Virus record (IMG/VR): IMGVR_UViG_3300045968_000312
Span: 1-45,909 of that record
DNA: 45,909 bases
From: a virus
Reading direction: 5' to 3' (one strand)
The position numbers were made by a program, and so were the translations under genes. Positions 7,810-15,601 of this stretch are shown in pieces. The number at the start of each line of letters is the position of its first letter. The first letter of the stretch is position 1. The notes below the pieces were generated by a model that saw only the letters and a program-made list of their open reading frames with translations, was not told where the DNA came from and searched no databases.

Positions 7810-9084
7810 TTACGCCGCCCCGAGGGTGATGGCCCGGCCCTGCCTGAGCTGCCAGTCCCACTCGAACACGTCGCTGTTGTTGGTGGTAATTGCGTTGGTG
7901 ACAGTCAGCTTGCCGGCCGGGTCCTTGATCACCGGCGCGCCGCTGCCCGACAGCGTGGTGACCGTGAACGAGTTCAGGTTGTCGGCGGCATTGATGGTCG
8001 GTGAATCGACCAGCGTGAGCGTGCCGATCGTCCCGCTGCCCAGGTAAATGAGCGTCGCGTTGCTGCCGTAGAGCGTGATGGCGGTGATCGCGTTGTCCCC
8101 GCGGATGATCACGGTGGCGTTGTCGTAGATGTTGATCGCGGTAATGTCCGACAAAGCCGTGGCGCTTGTAATGTCTACGGTGGCGTTGCCCGAAGCGTTG
8201 ACCGTGCCCAGTGTGACGCCGCTGCTGGTCCTCACGTCGGCACTGCCACTGGCCGTGAGCGTCAGGATCGTGCTCGTTTCGCCGGCGAAGGGGGCCACGT
8301 CGACGCTGGCGTCCATCACCTTCAAAGTGTTCGAAGCATTTGTGCCCTTCAGCACGATCGGCTTGATGCCGTCGATCGCCCCGTCGCTCTGGCTCTTCAG
8401 GATCGTCCATCCACACAGCACGCTGCCGGAACTGTGCATGATCAGGTCGGAGCCGTCACCGTCCCCATCGCCGATCGTGCAGATGGTCGCCGGGGCCGTC
8501 AGGTACTGGACCCGGTAGTCGTCGTAGTTGATTGCGCCGTTCTCATTCACCGGCGGCAGGCCGACCTGGCCCTCCATCGTGGCCTCGATATAGAGGGCTG
8601 CCAGCGTGAGCCCGCTAAGCGCGTCGAGCGCGTACTTCAGGTCGCTGTCCAGAGACTCGATCGTAAACGTGTCGCTCGCGCTGGGCAGGGCCCGCGCGTC
8701 GCTCGACGCGTCCTTGACGTTATTGGCGGTCAGGGCCTCGGGTCCGTCGTTGCTTGTGGTATCGCTGGCCGCACCAATCGTGCCCGTGCCGCCGCTCACG
8801 CTGGTCGTAAAGGTGAATGGCACGCCGGGGTCGTCCATCGTCCCGGTGACAACGGCCCCGTTCGACGACCATGTCGCCTCGGCGAATTCCGGAATGGTCG
8901 ACGCATTCAGGGCGGTCGCAAAGGCCGTCGCGGTCGTCGTCGTAGTGCCGCCGGTGCCGATCTGCGACACCACCTTGCCGTTGATGGTGATGCGGTAGGT
9001 GGTCGCCGCGTCGTAGGCCGTGAGCGTGGCGCTACGGACCTGGGCGGTGGCGTGTGCGTCAGCAGATAGGAACTTGTCGGCCAT
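7810..9084 (-). CDS. Large beta-rich tail structural protein, 424 aa
   Basis: The N-terminal 110 residues have an Ig- or tail-tube-like pattern: TYRITINGKVVSQIG, then TTTTTATAFATALN, the latter recalling the ATAxxxAxALN segment found in phage tail sheath and tube proteins. Residues 240-400 form repeated short V/I/T/G/N strands (TILTLTASGSADV, NIYDNATVIIRGDNA) like a beta-solenoid. No signal peptide. It could be a virion surface protein or a second tail-tube-associated protein. The function is not determined by sequence alone. Confidence 0.65.
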   Translation of the reverse strand: MADKFLSADAHATAQVRSATLTAYDAATTYRITINGKVVSQIGTGGTTTTTATAFATALNASTIPEFAEATWSSNGAVVTGTMDDPGVPFTFTTSVSGGTGTIGAASDTTSNDGPEALTANNVKDASSDARALPSASDTFTIESLDSDLKYALDALSGLTLAALYIEATMEGQVGLPPVNENGAINYDDYRVQYLTAPATICTIGDGDGDGSDLIMHSSGSVLCGWTILKSQSDGAIDGIKPIVLKGTNASNTLKVMDASVDVAPFAGETSTILTLTASGSADVRTSSGVTLGTVNASGNATVDITSATALSDITAINIYDNATVIIRGDNAITAITLYGSNATLIYLGSGTIGTLTLVDSPTINAADNLNSFTVTTLSGSGAPVIKDPAGKLTVTNAITTNNSDVFEWDWQLRQGRAITLGAA

Positions 9085-9100
9085 TGCTCAGCTGGTGGTT

Positions 9101-9328
9101 TCAGGTGGTGATCGGTTCATCCGCCGGCGGGGCCGCTGGTTTCGGCAGCTCTTTGTGCCGGTGCATTTCGTCGTGCAGGGCCAGGGCCTCAGCGGACGGC
9201 AGCACGACGGTTTGACCGTGCCCGCAGGTGTGGCAGTTGACCTGCAAGGTCCCGCTGCCGTTCGCCAGCGACAGGCTGTGAACGAGTTTGCATTTCGACC
9301 GATCGTGGATCGGGCATTCAAAAGTCAT
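9101..9328 (-). CDS. Small Cys/His protein with zinc-ribbon pattern, 75 aa
   Basis: Residues 5-13 read CPIHDRSKC and residues 32-37 read CHTCGH, two knuckles separated by about 18 residues, consistent with one zinc site. The C-terminal 20 residues are proline-rich and disordered. It lies between the major tail protein candidate and the 424-residue gene, 11 bases from the former. Function unknown. Confidence 0.6.
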   Translation of the reverse strand: MTFECPIHDRSKCKLVHSLSLANGSGTLQVNCHTCGHGQTVVLPSAEALALHDEMHRHKELPKPAAPPADEPITT

Positions 9329-9339
9329 GGGGGGCCTCG

Positions 9340-10263
9340 CTACGGGATCGTGCTGGTCACGCTGTATGCCAGCGTCCCCACCGGCAGGATCGTGATCGTG
9401 GTGGTGCCGTCGTCGTTCTCGCTCACCGTCACGCTGTCATCCGAGAAAGCACTGGTAGCAGCGGTGATCTTCACGTGCACCGAGCTGCCGACGGCCACGC
9501 GGTCGCCGGCGTCCACGCCCTTCCAGTAGTAGACGGCCAGCGCTCCGCTGGCAGCCCGCAGGAAGTGGCTCACGGCCGCGTCGGTGTCGCACTTCAGCGT
9601 CGTGAGCTGAATCATCGGCGACCGCCGGGCGATGTAGCCCTGCCGCGCGTAGACGTTGCCCGAGGTTCTGAAGGGCGAGAAGAGCGTGTTGAACTGAACG
9701 CTGGTCGAAAGGATGCCCTCGACCTCGACCCCGTTGTGGTAAACAGGGCCCAGCCAAAACTCAGATGTGAACGCCGGCGATGGTGCACCCGCAAAGTCCA
9801 CTGCGGTCGTATGAACGATCGGGAGATTGGTTCCATCGTAGAGGGCATATAAGCGGAGCTGAGCGACCGCCCCGTCCTGATCATCCTGCGAGGCGCCGAT
9901 CGATTCGATGCAGACGTGCCCGCGGGTGGCGCTGTACGTCTCGTGCGTGGCGGTGCTGAGAAACACCGATTCAGCATCGTCGCGTTCTTGTAACCTGAAC
10001 GTGGCCGATCCGCCGTTGATCGACGTCCCTGTTAGCGGGCTCACGGCCCCCAGGAGCGTTGCCAGGTCGCGCGTTTGGAATGGAATCTGGGCGTCGGCCG
10101 TCACCAGGATGTGGGCCTTGGGATCGATCGCCCCACCCACAAACACCCGCTTCACGTTCGGCTGCGGCGCGACGTTGAAGCCCTGCACCTGGGCCAGGTT
10201 CAGCGTCCCGCCGGTGTGCACGAGCGTGAACGGGTAAATCGAAAAGCGCTTTGCGGAGGACAT
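9340..10263 (-). CDS. Candidate major tail (tube) protein, 307 aa
   Basis: Size, beta-rich composition and position (directly after two small connector or completion proteins) fit the major tail protein of a siphovirus. Recognisable features are the N-terminal YPFTLVHTGGTLNLAQVQGF, an acidic loop near residues 110-115, and a C-terminal Ig-like tail (DDSVTVSENDDGTTTITIL). No enzymatic motif. GGTT repeats (10270-10286) lie just upstream of the start. The assignment is positional; the 424-residue gene is the alternative. Confidence 0.55.
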   Translation of the reverse strand: MSSAKRFSIYPFTLVHTGGTLNLAQVQGFNVAPQPNVKRVFVGGAIDPKAHILVTADAQIPFQTRDLATLLGAVSPLTGTSINGGSATFRLQERDDAESVFLSTATHETYSATRGHVCIESIGASQDDQDGAVAQLRLYALYDGTNLPIVHTTAVDFAGAPSPAFTSEFWLGPVYHNGVEVEGILSTSVQFNTLFSPFRTSGNVYARQGYIARRSPMIQLTTLKCDTDAAVSHFLRAASGALAVYYWKGVDAGDRVAVGSSVHVKITAATSAFSDDSVTVSENDDGTTTITILPVGTLAYSVTSTIP

Positions 10264-10292
10264 GGCTCAGGTTGGTTGGTTGGTTGTTCGTC

Positions 10293-10907
10293 TCACCTCG
10301 CCGCGGTGACCCGTTTACGGATCCGCGGGGCCTTGGCCAGGCCGCGTCCCAGGTGCGTGCCGTAGCCCTTCAAGAATCGCCGGGCCGTGTCCTTGCCCTC
10401 GTCCTCGCGGATCGTCGCCACCTCGCGTCGCATTTGGGCGATCGTCACCCCCGTGCGTAGGCCGGCCATCCTGCGGATCCGCATGCTTCGCCGCGCGAGG
10501 GCCCGGTCGGCATAGCTCTGCTGGGCCTTTTGGCCGACGTGGAACGGCATCGTGAGCGACAGCTTCAGGGCACCCGTGTTGCCGTCGTCGTCGGCCGCCT
10601 TGCCGCCGACCCTGATCACCGGCGGCGTCTTCGTCATCTCGTCCCGCATGCGGCCGGTCTTCACGAGGTCGGTAACGGAGCGCCACCGCCTCGCTTTGAT
10701 TCGCATATAGCGGGGCACGCGGGGCATGTAGCCGTAGCGTTGGTGAGCTGAGCGGGTGAAGTGCTGCGGGATGCGGACCTTCCAGTGATGCAGTCCCTGC
10801 TCGCGAAGCGATTCCTTCGCGGAGCGATTGTGGAGCCGCAAGAACGACCGCTCCTTCAGCAGCGGCTCGGGCGCGACGAGCGTGGCACGGACCATCGGGA
10901 GCGGCAC
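10293..10907 (-). CDS. Tail completion/minor tail protein candidate (gp10- or gpZ-like position), 204 aa
   Basis: A highly basic protein with Arg-rich helices (ARRSMRIRRMAGLRTG; RKRVTAAR at the end). It starts at GTG 10907, three bases after the upstream stop; an in-frame ATG follows at 10895. Its place after the 178-residue gene and before the major tail protein is where HK97 gp10-like and lambda gpZ-like tail completion proteins lie. The sequence alone does not prove this. Confidence 0.55.
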   Translation of the reverse strand: MPLPMVRATLVAPEPLLKERSFLRLHNRSAKESLREQGLHHWKVRIPQHFTRSAHQRYGYMPRVPRYMRIKARRWRSVTDLVKTGRMRDEMTKTPPVIRVGGKAADDDGNTGALKLSLTMPFHVGQKAQQSYADRALARRSMRIRRMAGLRTGVTIAQMRREVATIREDEGKDTARRFLKGYGTHLGRGLAKAPRIRKRVTAAR

Positions 10908-10910
10908 GGT

Positions 10911-11447
10911 TCAATACTCGATTCGCAGCTGGCAGGCCCACAGGTTGCGAGGGAGCGCGTCCGCCTCGTCGCTCAGCTCCTCCCGCTCGGCCTCGCTCAC
11001 CAGGAATGGCTCGACCGACCAACTGATCTCCCGGATCTGAAAATGGCTCGTGCTGTAGGTCGTGGCGAACCCTGAGGGCGTGGCCCGTGAGCCGCTGAGC
11101 GTCCGCATTTGCTCGTCCAGCGTGCCCACCAGGTCGACGAACCAGGCCCGCTGGTCCTCGATCGTTGCCAACTCGTCCTCGGGGGGCTGGGCCTCCAGCG
11201 ACAGCAGCAGGGCCCCGCCGCCCCGCCAGGTCGCTGTGCCGGCCGCCGACTTGCGTTTCTCGACCCACTCGATCACGGCCCGCGGATAGCCCACCGCCTG
11301 ATCGCCGTCCTCGGGATCGGCGTCGTCGCTGGCCTGGTAGCCTTTGATCTGCTCCAGGGCCTCCTGAGCTGAGGCCGCACCGGTCTCGCTCTGCCACCTG
11401 GCAGTCGAGGCCAGGAGTACGCTCAGCATTTCCTCTTGGTTGATCAT
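10911..11447 (-). CDS. Head-tail or tail-terminator protein candidate, 178 aa
   Basis: Mixed alpha/beta protein with no signal peptide. Near the C-terminus it reads TTYSTSHFQIREISWSVEP, a beta-hairpin pattern seen in tail terminator (gpU-like) proteins. The gene lies between the connector genes and the major tail protein, as gpU does. A terminator-like hairpin precedes it. Assignment by position and size only. Confidence 0.5.
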   Translation of the reverse strand: MINQEEMLSVLLASTARWQSETGAASAQEALEQIKGYQASDDADPEDGDQAVGYPRAVIEWVEKRKSAAGTATWRGGGALLLSLEAQPPEDELATIEDQRAWFVDLVGTLDEQMRTLSGSRATPSGFATTYSTSHFQIREISWSVEPFLVSEAEREELSDEADALPRNLWACQLRIEY

Positions 11448-11460
11448 TCATCCGCAAACC

Positions 11461-11512
11461 CAAAAAGGCCCGCCTCACCCGGCCCGATGCCTTAACCCCT
11501 GTGGGGTGAGGC
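11461..11512 (-). terminator. Terminator-like hairpin within the head-tail operon
   Basis: On the minus strand a perfect 9-bp stem GCCTCACCC/GGGTGAGGC (11504-11512 with 11472-11480) encloses a 23-base loop and is followed by GGGCC and five T residues. It lies between the 72- and 178-residue genes, so it probably attenuates rather than stops the operon. Confidence 0.6.
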
Positions 11513-11519
11513 GAGCCGC

Positions 11520-11738
11520 TTATCTGACGACCAGCAGCTCGTTGCCGCACTCGAACAGGCCCTGACGTTGCCGCACGTGGCCCTCCAGGGCCGGCAGCTC
11601 GTGCAGGGCCAAGTGGTCCTCCCCGTCGATTTCGACGGGCATGATCACCAGGGCGCGGGCTGAGGCCCGCACCCACGCCTCCGATACGTGGAGGGCCGCG
11701 GCCACCTCTCGAATGCTCACGCGCTGTCGTTGGTTCAT
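11520..11738 (-). CDS. Small protein with HTH-like N-terminus, 72 aa
   Basis: Residues 8-30 (SIREVAAALHVSEAWVRASARAL, quoted in part: EVAAALHVSEAWVRA) fit a helix-turn-helix, and the C-terminal 40 residues are mixed. The ATG overlaps the stop of the 140-residue gene. An HTH protein in the connector region is odd. It may be a structural helix-turn-helix rather than a regulator. Confidence 0.55.
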   Translation of the reverse strand: MNQRQRVSIREVAAALHVSEAWVRASARALVIMPVEIDGEDHLALHELPALEGHVRQRQGLFECGNELLVVR

Positions 11739-12157
11739 TGCTTCACCCTGCGGCTGCTCAGCTTTTCGAGCCGCGTTACGCGGACGCTTTGAGCCCCCAC
11801 GTCTTTGCCGACCGGCCGCACGGCCCGCCAGCGGAATCCGTAAAAGTCGAACAGGCTCGGCCGTGCTGTGGCCTTGCCCGAGCGGTAAGTCACGGTAACT
11901 GCCAGCGGCAACTCCAGGATCGCGTTGCGGCGGATCTTCACGCCGGCCGCGGTGTCGATCATCGGCCCCTCGCCCTGTCCCACGCCGCCGGCGTCCTCGT
12001 CGTCCATGTCGATGACGGCCCGCACAGTCACCCCGGCCGACAACTGGCCGGCGGGGTAATGGGTGACGTCCTCGTCGAAGCCCGTCCCGCTACCTGGAAA
12101 GAACGCCCCGCCGCTGGCGGCGTCGGCGGCGATCTGCTGCTGCAGCGTGTTGGCCAT
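11735..12157 (-). CDS. Head-tail connector candidate, 140 aa
   Basis: Position directly after the capsid genes and before the tail completion genes fits a stopper or adaptor (gpFII-like) protein. The N-terminus is helical (ANTLQQQIAADAASGGAFFPG). The rest is beta-rich with a conserved-looking GFRWRAVRPVGKD segment. The stop overlaps the next start by four bases. No further recognition. Confidence 0.5.
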   Translation of the reverse strand: MANTLQQQIAADAASGGAFFPGSGTGFDEDVTHYPAGQLSAGVTVRAVIDMDDEDAGGVGQGEGPMIDTAAGVKIRRNAILELPLAVTVTYRSGKATARPSLFDFYGFRWRAVRPVGKDVGAQSVRVTRLEKLSSRRVKQ

Positions 12158-12181
12158 CGCGGGTCACCTCGTGGGCTGGGT

Positions 12182-12217
12182 CCCGCGGCCGCGGCGATTG
12201 CTCACCCCGGCCGCGGG
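12182..12217. repeat. Perfect 9-bp inverted repeat between structural genes
   Basis: CCCGCGGCC at 12182-12190 pairs with GGCCGCGGG at 12209-12217, enclosing 18 bases. It lies between the stop of the 225-residue gene and the next start. There is no T-run, so it may be a processing or attenuation hairpin. Confidence 0.6.
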
Positions 12218-12244
12218 CTCTCCTACCCTGATCGGTTACTTGCC

Positions 12245-12922
12245 TTAGGCCTGCTCGCGGTAGTCGACCGCAAAGTCGAGCAGGGTGACGCCGTCGAGTT
12301 GCGTGCCTGAGGCCTTCTGGTGCTGCAGGAACGGCTGCAGGCCCGACGCATATTGCGACATGTCGAACGTCGTTCCGAGGGCCACCGGCTCGCCGCCGAT
12401 GAAGAACCGCACGTCCGACTTCCCGCGCGCGAAGGAAATGCGAAAGTCCTTTGCGACGTTGATCAGCGTCTTGCCGGTGGCGATGTCGTCCTTGTCGGTC
12501 GTGCCGTCGTCGCTCTCCACCACCACGTTGGTCGTGCTGTCAGCACCGACCACGCGGAACAAAGCCGCGGCCGTGATCGAGTCGATCGTGTTGTTCTGGG
12601 CGCTGGCTAGGCCGAACGCGAGCATCGTCGGGCTCGTCAGTGCGGCCTGGTTCATAATCACCCGGATGCGGGCCTCGACGATGTCGTCGATGTCCAGCTG
12701 CAGCAGGTCAGCCCACGACCAGGTGACGATCTGGCTTTCGTTCGTGGCGTCGAAATCGATCTTCAGGCCGCGGCCGTTGCTGCCCGACGGCGGTGCGTAG
12801 GTCGGCGTGCCGGCGGCCGACGTGTCGGTGATCTTGCCGTTGTGGCCGACGTTCGACCCGGCCGTCGCCGAGTAGATGCGGTGACCAACGAAGTTGTCCC
12901 GCCAGGTGGTAATTTTTCGCAT
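12245..12922 (-). CDS. Capsid-associated protein with lectin/glucanase-like fold pattern, 225 aa
   Basis: It directly follows the major capsid gene. The protein opens with WRDNFVGHRIYSAT and continues with alternating strands and GLKIDFDATNESQIVTWSW, then DDIVEARIRVIM and FRISFARGKSDVRFFIGGEPV. This order resembles concanavalin-A-like jelly rolls. A capsid decoration or vertex protein is the natural guess by position. No Ca- or sugar-binding residues are assigned. Confidence 0.6.
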   Translation of the reverse strand: MRKITTWRDNFVGHRIYSATAGSNVGHNGKITDTSAAGTPTYAPPSGSNGRGLKIDFDATNESQIVTWSWADLLQLDIDDIVEARIRVIMNQAALTSPTMLAFGLASAQNNTIDSITAAALFRVVGADSTTNVVVESDDGTTDKDDIATGKTLINVAKDFRISFARGKSDVRFFIGGEPVALGTTFDMSQYASGLQPFLQHQKASGTQLDGVTLLDFAVDYREQA

Positions 12923-12968
12923 TGGTAAATCTCACTTCGGTACTGGTTCGGAAAAGCGGGAAAACGCC

Positions 12969-12987
12969 GGCGGGCCCTGAGCCCGCC
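12969..12987. terminator. Hairpin after the capsid gene
   Basis: Perfect 7-bp stem GGCGGGC/GCCCGCC with a 5-base loop, 29 bases past the capsid stop on the minus strand and followed there by GGCGTTTTCCC. Probably a weak terminator or mRNA 3'-end stabiliser for the highly expressed capsid gene. Confidence 0.5.
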
Positions 12988-13015
12988 AGCAAACGGTGGT
13001 GGTTGCTCAGGCGGA

Positions 13016-15601
13016 CTAGGCGCCGGCGTGCTTTTGGACGCCGTGGTAGTCCTCGGCGAACGCCACAAACGCCGTGTAGATTCGCCAGCGGAGGGCGAGC
13101 TGATTGAACGACTGCTCGGTTTCGATCGCCGGCGTCTCCAGGCCCTGCAGCCGCGCGTAGCTGATGTGGTCGCAGTCGTTGCTGTGCGTCGCCAAGTACC
13201 AGGCGACGTCGCTGCCGCCTGAGGCCGCCGCACCGAGCTCGCCTTCGATCACCGGCTCCAGGGCGTTTTCCCAGATGTTCTTCACGCCCGAGTTGCCGGC
13301 CGCGCTGCCGCCCACCGCGGGGTTGGCAAAGCTGCCCAGCAGCTCCAGAATCGTTCCCCGCAATGCCGGCGGTCCGATGATCCAGTGCGGCATGAGATTC
13401 AGGGCCGATCCATCCGTGGTGTTCAGGCCCCGCAGCTCCGTCATTTTCTTGGTCAACGTGTTCAGAGTCGCCACCGAGGGCGGGCCCGCACCCGTCGTCA
13501 GGTTGTTATGACCGCCGGCCGTCGTCTGGGCCGTGGTGTTGAACAGCAGGCCCGTGTCAGCCATCGCGGCGTTGTCCTTCAGCACGGAATACGCCAGCTT
13601 GTTCTCTCTGCGTCGCATCGAGCTGCCCAGCTTGGTGGGCACTTCGACGAACGCTCCGAGGGCGTCGTTGACCACGGACTGCCAGCTCAGGCTGAAGATC
13701 GAGCCCCACACCGTGAGCTGATAGCGCTCCTTGGCATCGCTGAACGTTGTCTCCTCGAACTCCGCTGCTTCGGGCACCGCCTTGGGGTCCCCTAATTCTC
13801 CGGACACCGCGCTGTGGTTGATTTTGAAGTCTTCGAGCGACGGCTTTTGCTTCATCCACGCCTGGTAGGTCGTGCGCGAATCGTCGTAGGAACGACGCAG
13901 GGTGACGTGAGCCGCGTCGAGCAGCACGTTGGCAAACATCCCGGTGACGTTGTAGGGCGGGCCGTCGGAGCTGGCCACGATCCCCAGGTCCCGCGGATTG
14001 CCGCCCATGATCAGGCGGGCCAGGTTGCCCTTGGGCAGGTCGCGGATCGCCTGCGCGTCGTAGCCGGCCTGCACGCATACCTGCTCAGCCAGGCCGAGCA
14101 GCGTCGCCAGCGAGCTGTGCCGGCGGTTGGGTTTCCACTCGACGTAAGCCCCGGTGCGGCGGTCGTAAATCTGCTTCGGCAGGCCCATTGGGCCGAACGT
14201 CCGCACGAGCAGGGCGTCCCGGGCCGCGGCCTCGAACTTGTCCCGCTCAGCGGCGCCGGTGCTGATCGACGTGGCACCCGCCTTGGGTGCGGCCTCGGCC
14301 TGCTCTTTTTGGATCCGACGCACCGCAGCGCCCACCGTGATCGGCTGACCCTCGGCGTCGGTCGCGGCCAGCAGCTCGGCCACCAGCTCCATTTGCCGTG
14401 CGGCGCTCAGCGTGGACAGGCGGACGGCCGCGGTAATCTCAGCGGCCCTGTCGCCGGCGAATCCGGCGACGCTGGATCCAGCGGCCGCGGCAGCCGCGGC
14501 CCGCGTAGGGGCCGCCGGCGGCTTGGCGATGTAGGCCTCGAGCGCCTTGAGCTGATCGTCCTCGGCGGCCGGCGTGTCGACACCCTGAGCGGCGAAGAAC
14601 CGGTCGAGGGCCGTGGTGGCCTCCTCGGTCGACGCCGTGATCTGGCACATGCCGATACGCACCAGCGCTCCAAAAATCTTCTTGTTCATGTCGTTGCCCT
14701 CAAAAGAAAAAGCCGGCTCGCTGGTTGCGTTGATCGCAGACTGAGCCTTGGCAGAAACACCTAATTCGCTGAGCAGCTGCTCCAGCGTCGCTATCCGATC
14801 GACCATCCGTGCGGCCAGCGCATCCTCGGCCAGCAGCATCCGACCCTGGCCGTAGCCCGCTTTGACGTCCGCCGGGCTGACGCCCCGGTTTCGCGCCACA
14901 GCGGCCACAAACTTTTCGTACACCTGGGCGACAATCCGCTCGCGGTCGGCCTTGGCCTCCGCGCTCAGCGCCTCACCGGCGGCCCCTTCGGCCTTCGTCG
15001 CGGGGACGCGCGTGATCGTGGTCTCGTAGCCCTGCTTTTCCTCCCAGCCGGCGCTCGAGGTGTGAATCATCATGGCCCCGATGGAGCCGACCAAGCCGTT
15101 GGGAGCGATCACCACCTCGCTGCAGGCCGTCAGCAGCCAGTACCCGGCGCTGGCCGCCTCGTGGTTGGCGACGCCGTAAATCTTCTTCTTGCCGCGGGCC
15201 GCGAAAATCTTGTCGGCCAGCTCCTCGATCCCGAAGATGCTGCCGCCGGGGGAGTCGATGTTGAGCACGATCGCCGTCACGCCGTCGTCGGCCGCGGCCG
15301 CGTCGATCGCCCGCCCCAGGGCCTCGCACGACACGCCCCCGCTGATGTCCTCCATGAGGCTCAGCCGCGGGCACAGCGTGCCGATCACGTTGATCAGGGC
15401 CACCTTCGCGCCTTCGCTCACCACGGCCGGCCGCGGCCGGCCTGACATGGCCGCTTTGATTTCCTCGCGCGTGAGCACGTCGCCGGCGGTGCGGCGGGCC
15501 AGGAACTCACGGATGGCCTGCAGCTTTTCCTCGCGGATTACCCAGGGAGTCTCGTAGACGGCCCGCACCACGGAGCGATAGCTGCGTTTGCGCTTAGCCA
15601 C
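13016..15601 (-). CDS. S49 (ClpP/SppA-like) prohead protease fused to major capsid protein, 861 aa
   Basis: Residues 60-280 are an S49 serine protease: the oxyanion region DSPGGS at about 116-121, nucleophile Ser151 in EAASAGYW, and candidate base Lys203 in PATKAEG. Residues 305-460 are helical and Ala/Glu/Lys-rich, like a scaffold. Residues 470-861 are the capsid subunit (NRRHSSLATLLGLAEQ, NHSAVSGELGDP, LMPHWIIGPPALRGTILELL). Start GTG 15601 overlaps the portal stop (GTGGCTAA) with GGAGG six bases before it; the frame extends 21 codons further into the portal gene but that is unlikely to be used. The protease should cleave the scaffold during head maturation. Fused protease-capsid proteins are known in some siphoviruses. 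Confidence 0.9.
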   Translation of the reverse strand: MAKRKRSYRSVVRAVYETPWVIREEKLQAIREFLARRTAGDVLTREEIKAAMSGRPRPAVVSEGAKVALINVIGTLCPRLSLMEDISGGVSCEALGRAIDAAAADDGVTAIVLNIDSPGGSIFGIEELADKIFAARGKKKIYGVANHEAASAGYWLLTACSEVVIAPNGLVGSIGAMMIHTSSAGWEEKQGYETTITRVPATKAEGAAGEALSAEAKADRERIVAQVYEKFVAAVARNRGVSPADVKAGYGQGRMLLAEDALAARMVDRIATLEQLLSELGVSAKAQSAINATSEPAFSFEGNDMNKKIFGALVRIGMCQITASTEEATTALDRFFAAQGVDTPAAEDDQLKALEAYIAKPPAAPTRAAAAAAAGSSVAGFAGDRAAEITAAVRLSTLSAARQMELVAELLAATDAEGQPITVGAAVRRIQKEQAEAAPKAGATSISTGAAERDKFEAAARDALLVRTFGPMGLPKQIYDRRTGAYVEWKPNRRHSSLATLLGLAEQVCVQAGYDAQAIRDLPKGNLARLIMGGNPRDLGIVASSDGPPYNVTGMFANVLLDAAHVTLRRSYDDSRTTYQAWMKQKPSLEDFKINHSAVSGELGDPKAVPEAAEFEETTFSDAKERYQLTVWGSIFSLSWQSVVNDALGAFVEVPTKLGSSMRRRENKLAYSVLKDNAAMADTGLLFNTTAQTTAGGHNNLTTGAGPPSVATLNTLTKKMTELRGLNTTDGSALNLMPHWIIGPPALRGTILELLGSFANPAVGGSAAGNSGVKNIWENALEPVIEGELGAAASGGSDVAWYLATHSNDCDHISYARLQGLETPAIETEQSFNQLALRWRIYTAFVAFAEDYHGVQKHAGA
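14687..14702 (-). promoter_or_regulatory. Putative internal ribosome binding site and start for scaffold-capsid product
   Basis: Inside the fusion gene, ATG 14689 (Met305) is preceded on the minus strand by GAGG, eight bases upstream. Initiation there would give a 557-residue protein with scaffold and capsid but no protease, similar in logic to lambda gpC/gpNu3. Met-Asn-Lys-Lys-Ile is a typical phage N-terminus and the upstream coding sequence (SEPAFSFEGND) looks like a linker. Confidence 0.5.

Noticed and set aside
10270-10286. Tandem GGTT repeat before the major tail gene
   Set aside because: Short simple repeat; no evident function beyond replication slippage.
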